Notes under the pieces: generated by a model
Databases searched by the model: none
What the model saw: the letters and a program-made list of their open reading frames with translations, nothing else
What the model was told of the DNA's origin: nothing
In this document: piece by piece, positions 35,599-44,863 of the stretch
Position numbering within the stretch: the first letter of the stretch is position 1
Layout of the letters: each line of letters starts with the position of its first letter
Origin: Pseudomonas sp. MYb118
Lineage (GTDB): Bacteria; Pseudomonadota; Gammaproteobacteria; Pseudomonadales; Pseudomonadaceae
Direction of reading: 5' to 3'
Length of the DNA: 64,000 nucleotides
Assembly (NCBI RefSeq): GCF_040947875.1
Contig: NZ_JBFRXN010000002.1
Location: 2,480,001-2,544,000, forward strand
Position numbers and translations under genes: made by a program

Positions 35599-38409
35599 AT
35601 GCAAATCGTTTTTCGCAGGACACGTGTCCGTGCCCTTGCCAAGCGGCTGTTCGCTGCATTGGCAATCTTCGCGACCGGGCCGACGGTCCAGGCTGCGGCC
35701 TTGCCACAACCGGCCAGTGTGGTCTTCTGGTACGCCGATCAGCCGCCACTGTCCGAGCTGGCGCAGTTCGACTGGTCGGTGGTCGAGCCGGGTCATATGA
35801 CGGCGAGCGATGTCAAAACCCTGCGCAAACTGGGCAGCCATCCGTTTGCCTACGTGTCCATTGGCGAATTCGACGGCAGCAAGGCTGAAATCGACAAGGC
35901 CGGGTTGCGCAAGGCGATCAGCCCGGTGCGCAACGAGTCGTGGAACAGCCAGGTCATGGACCTCACCGCGCCGGCCTGGCGTGATCACTTGCTGGGTCGC
36001 GCCAAGGCGTTGCAGGCCGAAGGTTACGACGGGCTGTTTCTCGATACCCTGGACAGTTTTCAACTGCTGCCCGAAGCCTCGCGTGAAGCTCAGCGCGTGG
36101 CCCTCGCCAGCCTGTTGCGCGAACTGCACAAACGCCAGCCTGGCCTGAAGCTGTTCTTCAACCGTGGCTTCGAAGTGTTGCCCGAGCTGGACGGTGTCGC
36201 GTCAGCGGTAGCGTTCGAATCCATGTACGCCGGCTGGGATGCGGCCGCCAAGCGCTATCGCCCGGTACCGGAGAATGATCGCCAGTGGCTGCTCGGCGAG
36301 TTGCAGCCGCTGCGCGCCAAGGGCATTCCGTTGGTGGCCATCGACTATCTGCCACCTGAACGCCGCGAAGAGGCCCGGAAACTGGCCAAACGTTTGCGTG
36401 ACGAGGGCTTCATTCCCTTCATCAGCACCCCGGAGCTGGACTCGATCGGCGTCAGCAATATCGAAGTCCAGCCGCGTCGCATCGCCATGGTCTACGACCC
36501 GCGCGAAGGCGACCTGACTGTCAACGTCGGCCACTCGCTGCTGGGCGGTCTGCTGGAGTACCTCGGCTACCGGGTCGATTACCTGGCCGTCGACGCGTTG
36601 CCCGAACACCGCTTCAGTGGTCTGTACGCCGGCATCGTCACCTGGATGAGCAGCGGCCCGCCCCAGGACAGCACCGGTTTCAATCGCTGGCTGGGCAAGC
36701 GTCTGGACGAGAAAGTGCCACTGGCGTTCATGGCCGGCCTGCCGGTCGAGGACAAGGCGCTGCTCAAGCGCCTGGGGCTCAACCTCGCGCCGCCGGCCGG
36801 GTTGCAGACGCTGAGCATTACCTATCAGGACAAGGCGCTGATCGGCGCCTTCGAAGCACCGGTGCAGCCTCGCTCTCGTGAGCTGAGCGCCATTTCCTTG
36901 CTGCCTCAGGGGCCGAAAGCGGCGTTGCTGCTGACCGGCAAGAACGGCCAGACCTTCGCGCCCGTGGCCATCGGCGAGTGGGGTGGCCTGGCGCTGGCGC
37001 CCTATGTGCTGGAAAGCAACAACGAGCGCAGCCGCTGGATCCTCGATCCGTTCGCGTTCGTTCAGGCCAGCCTGCGTCTGCCGGCGCAACCGCGTCCGGA
37101 CACCACCACCGAAAACGGTCGACGCATCGCCACCGTGCACATTGATGGCGACGGTTTCCCTTCGCGTGCCGAAGTGCGCGGCTCGCCCTATGCCGGCAAA
37201 CAGGTGCTCACCGATTTCATCCGGCCCAACCCGTTCCTGACCTCGGTGTCGATCATCGAAGGCGAGATCTCGCCGCGTGGCATGTACCCGCACCTGGCGC
37301 GCGAGCTGGAGCCGCTCGCCCGCGAGTTGTTCGCGGACCCCAAGGTCGAAGTCGCCACCCACACCTTCAGCCACCCGTTCTACATGCAGCCGGACAAGGC
37401 TCAGGAAGACGAGGATTTCAGCGCCGAGTACGGCTTGAAAATGGCCATCCCGGGCTACGACAAAATCGACTTCCGTCGTGAAATTTTCGGCTCGCGCGAC
37501 TACATCAACCAGCGGCTCACCACCCCGGAAAAACCGGTGAAGATGGTGTTCTGGCCGGGTGATGCCTTGCCGTCGGCAGCCACTATCAAGCTGGCCTACG
37601 ACGCCGGCCTGAAGAACGTCAACGGCGCCTCGACCATGCTGACCAAGGCGCGCCCGTCGCTGACCGGTTTGAACCCGCTGTTGCGTCCCACCGAAGGCGG
37701 CTTGCAGTACTACGCGCCGATCATCAACGAGAACGTCTACACCAACCTGTGGAAGGGCCCGTACTACGGCTTTCGCGACCTGGTGGAAACCTTCGAGCTG
37801 ACCGACAGCCCGCGTCGCCTGCGCGGCCTGCACCTGTACTACCACTTCTACTCCAGCACCAAACAGGCCTCGATCAAGGCGATGGACGAGATCTACGCCT
37901 ACATGCGCGGGCAGCAGCCGCTGTCGTTGTGGATGAGCGATTACCTCGACCGCCTGCACGGCTTGTATCAGGCCAGCCTGGCGCGTACCGCCGATGGCGA
38001 CTGGCAGATTCGTGGCATGGATGCGCTGCGCACCCTGCGCATCGACCCGCAACTGGGCTGGCCGGACCTGCGTCGCTCGCAAGGCGTGGCCGGTGTACGT
38101 GATCTGCCGCAAGGGCGCTACGTGGCCCTGAGCAGTGACCAGGCGTTGCTCGCTTTGCGTGCTGACCGCGACCCACGCCCGGCGCTGGAGGAAGCCAACC
38201 TGCCGTTGCAGGACTGGCGCTATCTGGATGACAAACGCGTGAGCTTTTCCTTTGCCGGGCAGGTCGATCTGACCTTCTCGGTGCGCTCGGCAACGGTTTG
38301 CCGGGTCGAAGTGGATGGGCAGCGTTTCGCCGGCAAGGCAGCCGCCGGCCTGTGGACTTTTCAATTACCAATGAAGCAGGTGAGTAATGGCCAACTCGTC
38401 TGCAACTAA
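35599..38409 (+). CDS. pelA: PelA, periplasmic Pel hydrolase/deacetylase
   Basis: 936 residues (P. aeruginosa PelA is 948). Signal peptide about 1-34. The glycoside hydrolase domain (GH166) covers roughly 36-290; E207 in VAFESMYAGWD matches the known catalytic Glu218. The polysaccharide deacetylase domain (CE18) has D516-G-D518 in VHIDGDGFPS and metal histidines H588 and H592 in THTFSHPF. It deacetylates and can cleave Pel and is needed for export. The 3' end overlaps pelB by 23 bases. Confidence 0.95.
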   Translation: MQIVFRRTRVRALAKRLFAALAIFATGPTVQAAALPQPASVVFWYADQPPLSELAQFDWSVVEPGHMTASDVKTLRKLGSHPFAYVSIGEFDGSKAEIDKAGLRKAISPVRNESWNSQVMDLTAPAWRDHLLGRAKALQAEGYDGLFLDTLDSFQLLPEASREAQRVALASLLRELHKRQPGLKLFFNRGFEVLPELDGVASAVAFESMYAGWDAAAKRYRPVPENDRQWLLGELQPLRAKGIPLVAIDYLPPERREEARKLAKRLRDEGFIPFISTPELDSIGVSNIEVQPRRIAMVYDPREGDLTVNVGHSLLGGLLEYLGYRVDYLAVDALPEHRFSGLYAGIVTWMSSGPPQDSTGFNRWLGKRLDEKVPLAFMAGLPVEDKALLKRLGLNLAPPAGLQTLSITYQDKALIGAFEAPVQPRSRELSAISLLPQGPKAALLLTGKNGQTFAPVAIGEWGGLALAPYVLESNNERSRWILDPFAFVQASLRLPAQPRPDTTTENGRRIATVHIDGDGFPSRAEVRGSPYAGKQVLTDFIRPNPFLTSVSIIEGEISPRGMYPHLARELEPLARELFADPKVEVATHTFSHPFYMQPDKAQEDEDFSAEYGLKMAIPGYDKIDFRREIFGSRDYINQRLTTPEKPVKMVFWPGDALPSAATIKLAYDAGLKNVNGASTMLTKARPSLTGLNPLLRPTEGGLQYYAPIINENVYTNLWKGPYYGFRDLVETFELTDSPRRLRGLHLYYHFYSSTKQASIKAMDEIYAYMRGQQPLSLWMSDYLDRLHGLYQASLARTADGDWQIRGMDALRTLRIDPQLGWPDLRRSQGVAGVRDLPQGRYVALSSDQALLALRADRDPRPALEEANLPLQDWRYLDDKRVSFSFAGQVDLTFSVRSATVCRVEVDGQRFAGKAAAGLWTFQLPMKQVSNGQLVCN

Positions 38410-41400
38410 AAACAGCCGCCTGCTCAACCCATGGGCATTGGCGGTGGTGGCGGTGACCGTGGGCGGCCTGCTGTGGGCGACGTTCCAGCGCGAGGAAGTG
38501 TTCCAGCCCGATGGCGGTGAACCGGATGCGGTGTCGGCTAACTACGCCGAACTGCTGCTGACGGCGCACCCCGATAACGATCACCTGCGCTTGCAGTTGA
38601 TCGACCTGCTGATCGGCCTTGGTGACTACACCAAGGCCCGCCAGCACCTGGAAGCGTGGCCCGCGCCCGTGGCACCCGTGCAGGCCTATTACCGGCTGGA
38701 GCTGGATGCACTGGAAGCGGCGAACAGCGACGACGCCGGTGTGCGTGAGGCGCTGGTGGCGCGCCTGCAGAATTTCGATCATCGGCGTTTGTCCCTGTCG
38801 CAATTGCAGAGCCTGGCCAAACTGGCCCTGACGCTCCAGGCCCCGGCCTTCGCCGCCACGGTGTTCGAAGAGATTGCCGAGCGTGACCCCAAGCAACGTA
38901 CCGAGGCGCTGAAGTCCGCTGCGCAATGGCATCTGGCTGGCGAGCAGCCGGGCAAGGCAGCAGACATTTATCTGCAACTGAGCAAGGACAGCACGGAACC
39001 TGCCGAGCACCGCGAGTACGCCCATCTGGCGTTCACCAGCCTGCTGGCGGCCGATCGCGGCGCCGAGGCGGCGCAAGTGCTGGCCGATGAGCTGGACCAG
39101 CTGCAAAACCCGGAGACCGATGCGCCGTGGATCGAGCAGGGCGTCGATGTTGCGATGGGCAACAAGCGTTTTGATCTGGTGCAGCGCTTCATCGCTCAGT
39201 GGCGGGTGTTGCAGCCGGACAACCCGCGTATTTTGCGCAAGGACTTCACCACGCAACTGGCCATGAATGACCTGGCCGGTGCCTGGGAAAGTGGCCAGCA
39301 ACTGTTGCTCGAGTTCCCTGAAGAACAGGCGTTGCTGGAACAGATGGCGCACCTGGCCGAATGGCGCGGCGATATTGAGTCGGCGCTGGATTTCTGGATG
39401 CGCCTGCTGGCGCTGCATGAATCGCCGCAAGTCCGTGAGCACGCGTGGCGCCTGGCAATCGCGCAGTTCGATTTCGACCACGCGATCCCGTTGCTCGAAG
39501 GCATTGCCAAGCACCGCGCGCTGACCGACGCCGAGCTGGACGCGGTGACCTACGCCCACGAATCACGCGGCACCCCGGAGTTGGCCGAAGCCTGGCTGCA
39601 CACCTACGTGCGCAAGTACCCCAAGCATCGCCTGGCCTGGACCCGGTTGCTGCAAAACCTGGAAAACACCGGGCAGTACGCGGTCAAGGCCCGCGTCTAC
39701 AAGGATTATTCCAAGCGTTTTGCCCTGACCATTCCCGAGCGGATCGACTGGGCCGGCACCCACCTCAAGCTGTTTGACAATCAGGCCGCGTGGAACGTGT
39801 TGCAGGTCAAGAACAGCGACAAGATCACCGACAAGGACTACTGGACCACCCGCGCCGCGCTGGCCTGGGATCTGGAACTCGATGATGAACTGCGCGCGTC
39901 GCTGGAGAAGCTGCTTGCGATCAAGGGCTCGCTCAACTCCAACGATGAATCGCACCTGATTGCCGGCTATCGCCTGAGCAATCCACGGCGTGCGCTGGAA
40001 TTGCTGGTCGACAGTTGGCAGCGTACCCGCAACCCGATTCGCCTGGTCGATGCCTTGCTGCTGGCACAGGAGCTGGAAGACTGGCCGAAAGTGACCGAAC
40101 TGTTGAAGGAGGCCGAGCAGGATCCGGCGATCTTCGAAGAGGATCAGGTGCTCGGTGTGCGTGGCGCGTTGGCGATGCACGAGGGCCAGCCCGAGGAAGC
40201 CAAGCGTCTGTACCTGTTGGGCTTGTCCAAATACCCGGATGAAAACCTGTTCCGTGAGCGCCTGATGTGGCTCTACGTTGACCAGGGCAATATCGCCGAG
40301 CTCAAGCCGTTGGTGACCCAGTGGAAATCCCGCGCCCGTGGCGATCAAGTGTTGTGGCTGGCGTTCGCCAGTGCCAACCAGCTGCTGGGTCGCAACAGCG
40401 AATCGCTGGCCTGGTATCGCCTGTACCTGAAGAACATGCCCAACGACTGGCTGGTGCAGGCGGCTTACGCCGATGCGCTGTATGACGCCGGTTATCAGGA
40501 TGCGGCCCAGCGCCTGCGCCTGAAACTGCTGCGCAGCCCCGAGGCTGAAACCGCCCAGCCGTCGCAGGAACGCTACCGGACCTGGCTGCGTTTGATGAGC
40601 AGCAGTTATTCGCCGGCCAAGGCCCAGCAGGAAGTGGCCAAGCGTCAGGACGGCTCGCCGGCCATGCTGCAATTGTGGTTCGACCGCTTGCTCGCGCGCC
40701 TGGATGCCACCAATCAGGAATCGCAGAAAGATGCCTGGCTGGACTGGGCGAAAAGCCAGGGCCTGAAGGTCGACCGCTACGAGCAGATCCAGCAGGCGTT
40801 GCGCAGTCGTAACAAGGCGCAAGTCGAAACCCTGTTGGCCAGCAGCGACCTCAACCCGGCACAACGGGCCCAGGCCCTGAGTCGCCTGGGGCGCGTCAAT
40901 GAAGCGCTGGCGACTAACCTCGAAGCGCTCGGTGACGACCAGCCAGAAACCGTGCAGGACCAGTTGCGCCGTCAGGCCGTGGAGATCCACGACAGCACGC
41001 CGCAAGGCGCCTTGCTGTCTTGGCAGGATCAGGATTACGGCGGCATCGCCTTTGATGCGCCGCGCCTGCAAATCGCCCACAACATCGGTGACAACTGGTA
41101 CGCCGACCTGGAGCTGGAGCAGGGCACCTACGACGGTGACGACGTGATCGGCTCGCGCATCGGTACCGAGCGCAACGCCGCCCTGACCCTGACGCGTCCG
41201 GTGGAAAACGGCAGCTACAAATTGTTCGCCGACACCAGTCAGCGCAAGGACGACGACCGCAATGGCCTGGGCCTTTCCCGCAGTTGGCAGTTGAGTGTCA
41301 GTGACGAACTGGAAACCGGTGTGGACTGGCATCGCAAGAGTGACGACAGCGGCCTGATGCGCGCCTTTGGCGAGCAGGATCGCCTGTGGCTGGGCGGTCG

Positions 41401-41980
41401 TCATAGCCTCAGCGCTAGGGATCAGTTCAGCTGGGAAATCGCCAAGCGCTCGTTCTCTACCCGTGCCGGTGACAGCCTGGGCAATGGTGAGGCGTTGAGG
41501 GCCGAATTCAACCACACGTTGGAGTTCGCAGGCCCCAACTGGACTGTGCGCAGCGGTGTCGACTATCAGCACAACAACGTGAACGACAAGCGCCTGGATT
41601 ATCTTTCCAGCCTTAAAGACGGGCCGATCATCAGAGGGATCGACGAGGACGGTAACCTCGATCCTGACGATACAGTCCTGGCCAGCGACCTGCTGCAAAG
41701 CCGCTACGGCCAACTGTATGTCGGCAGCACCTGGCGTCGTGGCATTCCGGGCGCGCTGGTGCGCACCAAGCCGCAATACACCTGGCTGGTGGACGTGACG
41801 GCGGGTTGGCAGTGGCTGGATCAAACCTTCAACTACGGCCTCAACACCGGCATCGGATTTGAAGTATTGGGTGACGACGAACTGGCCCTGACCGTCGGTT
41901 ACCAGTCCGCGCCGCAAGGCGGGGACGGCAAATCGGGCGGAACACTGGGTGTGAGCTACGGCGTGCGGTTCGGGCGCTGA
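38387..41980 (+). CDS. pelB: PelB, outer-membrane export porin with TPR scaffold
   Basis: 1197 residues (P. aeruginosa 1193). N-terminal TM anchor (PWALAVVAVTVGGLLWATF, about 11-29), then a long helical TPR solenoid to about 880, and a C-terminal beta-barrel with alternating aromatic strands (LQIAHNIGDNWYADLELEQG through the final GVSYGVRFGR, ending in Arg). The TPRs bind PelA and the barrel exports Pel. Starts inside pelA with AGGTGAG upstream of the ATG. No truncation. Confidence 0.94.
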   Translation: MANSSATKNSRLLNPWALAVVAVTVGGLLWATFQREEVFQPDGGEPDAVSANYAELLLTAHPDNDHLRLQLIDLLIGLGDYTKARQHLEAWPAPVAPVQAYYRLELDALEAANSDDAGVREALVARLQNFDHRRLSLSQLQSLAKLALTLQAPAFAATVFEEIAERDPKQRTEALKSAAQWHLAGEQPGKAADIYLQLSKDSTEPAEHREYAHLAFTSLLAADRGAEAAQVLADELDQLQNPETDAPWIEQGVDVAMGNKRFDLVQRFIAQWRVLQPDNPRILRKDFTTQLAMNDLAGAWESGQQLLLEFPEEQALLEQMAHLAEWRGDIESALDFWMRLLALHESPQVREHAWRLAIAQFDFDHAIPLLEGIAKHRALTDAELDAVTYAHESRGTPELAEAWLHTYVRKYPKHRLAWTRLLQNLENTGQYAVKARVYKDYSKRFALTIPERIDWAGTHLKLFDNQAAWNVLQVKNSDKITDKDYWTTRAALAWDLELDDELRASLEKLLAIKGSLNSNDESHLIAGYRLSNPRRALELLVDSWQRTRNPIRLVDALLLAQELEDWPKVTELLKEAEQDPAIFEEDQVLGVRGALAMHEGQPEEAKRLYLLGLSKYPDENLFRERLMWLYVDQGNIAELKPLVTQWKSRARGDQVLWLAFASANQLLGRNSESLAWYRLYLKNMPNDWLVQAAYADALYDAGYQDAAQRLRLKLLRSPEAETAQPSQERYRTWLRLMSSSYSPAKAQQEVAKRQDGSPAMLQLWFDRLLARLDATNQESQKDAWLDWAKSQGLKVDRYEQIQQALRSRNKAQVETLLASSDLNPAQRAQALSRLGRVNEALATNLEALGDDQPETVQDQLRRQAVEIHDSTPQGALLSWQDQDYGGIAFDAPRLQIAHNIGDNWYADLELEQGTYDGDDVIGSRIGTERNAALTLTRPVENGSYKLFADTSQRKDDDRNGLGLSRSWQLSVSDELETGVDWHRKSDDSGLMRAFGEQDRLWLGGRHSLSARDQFSWEIAKRSFSTRAGDSLGNGEALRAEFNHTLEFAGPNWTVRSGVDYQHNNVNDKRLDYLSSLKDGPIIRGIDEDGNLDPDDTVLASDLLQSRYGQLYVGSTWRRGIPGALVRTKPQYTWLVDVTAGWQWLDQTFNYGLNTGIGFEVLGDDELALTVGYQSAPQGGDGKSGGTLGVSYGVRFGR

Positions 41981-42004
41981 TCATGGAATCTACGGAGAAA
42001 AACT

Positions 42005-42523
42005 ATGCAAGCAATTCGTAATCTGGGCCTGGCCCTCGCCGCCCTGGTCGTCGCCGGTTGCGCCAGCTTCACCGACGAAACCAGCCCGAACCTGCCGCGC
42101 AACGCGCAGTGGGGCATCGTGCCGATGGTCAACTACTCGCAGACGCCGCAGGCCGGCGAGCGCAGCGAACAGATCCTGCTCAGCGTGCTCAGCAGCCGTG
42201 GCCTGCAACCGCGGGTTTACCCGGCGAGTGCCCAGGGCGAGCAAGCGCTGATGGACGACAACGAGCGCCTGGCCGGTGCGCTGGAGTGGGCGCGCGAGCA
42301 GAAGCTCGACTATGTCATTTCCGGCTCCGTCGAAGAGTGGCAATACAAGAACGGCCTGGACGGCGAGCCGGCGGTCGGCATCAGCCTGCGCGTACTCGAA
42401 GCCGAAAGCGGCCGTGTGCTGTGGAGCAAGAGCGGCGCCCGCGCCGGCTGGTCCCGTGAAAGCCTGGCGGGCACCGCGCAGACTGTTCTCGACAAACTTG
42501 TTGGCGCCCTTCGGTTCGAGTAA
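42005..42523 (+). CDS. pelC: PelC, outer-membrane lipoprotein
   Basis: 172 residues, exactly the length expected. Signal peptide II with lipobox VVAGC (Cys at about 19). The rest is a small alpha/beta domain (GIVPMVNYSQTPQAGERSEQ) that in P. aeruginosa forms a dodecameric ring on the inner leaflet of the outer membrane and funnels Pel towards PelB. GGAG(A) precedes the ATG. pelD follows after 5 bases. Confidence 0.93.
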   Translation: MQAIRNLGLALAALVVAGCASFTDETSPNLPRNAQWGIVPMVNYSQTPQAGERSEQILLSVLSSRGLQPRVYPASAQGEQALMDDNERLAGALEWAREQKLDYVISGSVEEWQYKNGLDGEPAVGISLRVLEAESGRVLWSKSGARAGWSRESLAGTAQTVLDKLVGALRFE

Positions 42524-42528
42524 TCGCA

Positions 42529-43896
42529 ATGAATTCTCCCCACATGGATTACAGCCTGGCGCCGCAAGCGAGCGGCCCGGTGTCTTGGCTGGAAACGCTG
42601 CTGGTGACGGGCCTGGCCATCGGCCTGGGCCTGTGGCTGACCCCGGCTGACCCGTTGCAGATACACGGCGGTTTCCCCTGGCCGATTCTCGCGCCGATGC
42701 TGCTGGGCGTGCGCTACGGATTTGTCCGTGGCCTGTTCAGCGCCGGCCTGCTGGTGCTGGCGATGTTTGCCCTGCGTCACTTCGGGCTGGCGGGTTACGA
42801 GCAGATCGACTCGTCCTTCATCGTCGGCGTGCTGGTGTGCGGGATGCTGGTGGGGGAAGTTCGCGACCTGTGGATGCGGCGTCTGGAACGCCTGCAAATG
42901 GCCAACGAATACCGCCAGTATCGCCTCGATGATTTCACCCGCGCGCACCAGATCCTGCGCGTGTCCCACGACCTGCTCGAACAGCGCGTGGCCGGCAGTG
43001 ACCAGAGCCTGCGCAGCTCCCTTTTGGGCTTGCGGGAAAAACTGCGGGTGATGCCCGACGCCGGCGATGCGCTAAGCGCTTTGGCGGAGCCGGTCGTGTC
43101 GATGCTGGCGCAGTACGGAGCGTTGCGCGTGGCTGGCCTGTACCGCGTCGACGAGCAGGGTAAAAACGTCCTGCCGCAAGCCCTGGCGACCATCGGCGTG
43201 ATGGGCCCGCTGAGCACCGACGACGGCCTGGTCAAGCTGTGCCTGGAACGTGGCGAACTGGTGAGCGTGCGCCAAGAGCTGATTGATGCCGGCACCTCTT
43301 CGCAGTTTTCCTCCTTGCAGGCGTGCATTCCGTTGATTGATGCCGAGGGCCGTCTGCTGGCGATCCTGGCGGTGCGGCAGATGCCGTTCTTCGCCTTCAA
43401 GGACCGCACCCTGAGCCTGCTGGCCTTGCTCGCCGGGCACATCGCCGACCTGCTGCGCCGCGACCCGCAAGTGCTGCAACTGCCCGACGCGCGCGCCCAG
43501 CAATTCACCCTGCAGCTCAAGCGTTCGCTGGCGGATGCCGATCAGCATCAACTGCCGGCCGGGCTGTTCGCCTTTGAGATGACCCGCCCCAACGAGGAGC
43601 TGACGCGCCTGATGGAGCGCAGCCAGCGTGGTCTGGACCTGCATCTGCCGGTACTCAACAACCGCGAGCACAAGCTGCTGCTGGTGTTGTTGCCGTTGAC
43701 CAGCCCGCAAGGCACCGAAGGTTATCTGACACGCATCAGCCTGCTGCTGCATGAGCACTTCGGCATCGAAAGTGATTTCGACAGCCTGGGCGTCAAAGTG
43801 ATGCCGTTCAACCTGGAGCCTGGCGTTGACCGTCAGGAGCTGCGTAATTTCCTGTTCAACGAGTGTGGCCTGAATGATCAGCAAGTGGCTGTTTAG
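42529..43896 (+). CDS. pelD: PelD, inner-membrane c-di-GMP receptor
   Basis: 455 residues, the same as P. aeruginosa. Four N-terminal TM helices to about 110, a short coiled coil, a GAF domain (about 175-310) and a degenerate GGDEF domain. The c-di-GMP-binding residues are intact and at the same numbers as in P. aeruginosa: R367-G-L-D370 and R402. This also supports the ATG at 42529 although its ribosome site is weak. Binding of c-di-GMP switches on Pel polymerisation. The 3' end overlaps pelE by 23 bases. Confidence 0.95.
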   Translation: MNSPHMDYSLAPQASGPVSWLETLLVTGLAIGLGLWLTPADPLQIHGGFPWPILAPMLLGVRYGFVRGLFSAGLLVLAMFALRHFGLAGYEQIDSSFIVGVLVCGMLVGEVRDLWMRRLERLQMANEYRQYRLDDFTRAHQILRVSHDLLEQRVAGSDQSLRSSLLGLREKLRVMPDAGDALSALAEPVVSMLAQYGALRVAGLYRVDEQGKNVLPQALATIGVMGPLSTDDGLVKLCLERGELVSVRQELIDAGTSSQFSSLQACIPLIDAEGRLLAILAVRQMPFFAFKDRTLSLLALLAGHIADLLRRDPQVLQLPDARAQQFTLQLKRSLADADQHQLPAGLFAFEMTRPNEELTRLMERSQRGLDLHLPVLNNREHKLLLVLLPLTSPQGTEGYLTRISLLLHEHFGIESDFDSLGVKVMPFNLEPGVDRQELRNFLFNECGLNDQQVAV

Positions 43897-44863
43897 CGGA
43901 GCCTTGTTGTTAGAGGGCGGCAGCTGGGCCACGTTGTGGCTGGCGGCGCCCGAGTGGCAACAATTGCTGGCGTTCACCTTCAGCCATGCGCTGGCGTGCG
44001 CGATGATGTGCGGCGCGGTATGGCTGTTGCTGCCGGCGCGCTACCGTGCACCGTTGCCGTGGAGCCCGCTGTTCATTTTCAGCCTGGCGTTCTTCGTGCC
44101 GGTGATCGGCATGCTCGGCGTGGTGCTGGCGATCTTCCCGGCGCTGTACCTGCCGCGCAAACGCGACAAGCAGGAATGGCAGGCGGTGGGCATTCCGAGC
44201 CTGCCGTTCCGCGCGCAACAGCAACTGCATTCGCCGATCTTCGCCGATGGCGGTCTGCAGGATGTGCTGCGCCATGCCCCCGACCCGGATCAGCGCCTGG
44301 CCGCCTTGCTGGCCACGCGACGCATGCAGGGCAAGGACGCGGTGCCGATCCTCAAACTGGCACTGGGCGACCCCAGCGATGACGTGCGCCTGCTGGCGTA
44401 CTCGATGCTCGACAAACAGGAAAGCGACATCAACCTGCGCATCCAGATTGCCCTCGGGCAGCTGGTCGGCGCCAGTGCCTCCGCCGCCGGCGCGCTGCAC
44501 GGCACGCTGGCGCGCTGGTACTGGGAACTGGCCTATCTCGGCCTGGCACAGGGCAGCGTGCTCGAACACGTACTCAGCCAGGCCAGCGAGCATGCCGAGC
44601 AAGGCCTTGACGCGGGGGAGGGCGGTGAACTGTTCCTGCTCGCCGGCCGTATCGCCCTGGTGCGTGGCAACATCGAGCGTGCCGAGGTGCTGCTGCATCA
44701 GGCCCAGGACAGCGGCATGGACCCGGCCCAGATTTTGCCGTTCCACGCCGAACTGGCCTTCGAGGCCGGGCACTATGACGAAATCCCCGGGCTGCTCGCG
44801 CAACTGCCCGAGAAAACCCGCCAGCGGCCGCCGTTCGCTGAGCTGGTGAGGAGCTGGACATGA
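43874..44863 (+). CDS. pelE: PelE, membrane protein with TPR-like domain
   Basis: 329 residues. Two TM helices (about 28-50 and 60-90) followed by a cytoplasmic helical repeat domain (AARAMLDKQ-type segments; GELFLLAGRIALVRGNIERA). In the known complex PelE bridges PelD and the glycosyltransferase PelF. Starts within pelD, and its TGA overlaps the pelF ATG (ATGA). Confidence 0.92.
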   Translation: MISKWLFSGALLLEGGSWATLWLAAPEWQQLLAFTFSHALACAMMCGAVWLLLPARYRAPLPWSPLFIFSLAFFVPVIGMLGVVLAIFPALYLPRKRDKQEWQAVGIPSLPFRAQQQLHSPIFADGGLQDVLRHAPDPDQRLAALLATRRMQGKDAVPILKLALGDPSDDVRLLAYSMLDKQESDINLRIQIALGQLVGASASAAGALHGTLARWYWELAYLGLAQGSVLEHVLSQASEHAEQGLDAGEGGELFLLAGRIALVRGNIERAEVLLHQAQDSGMDPAQILPFHAELAFEAGHYDEIPGLLAQLPEKTRQRPPFAELVRSWT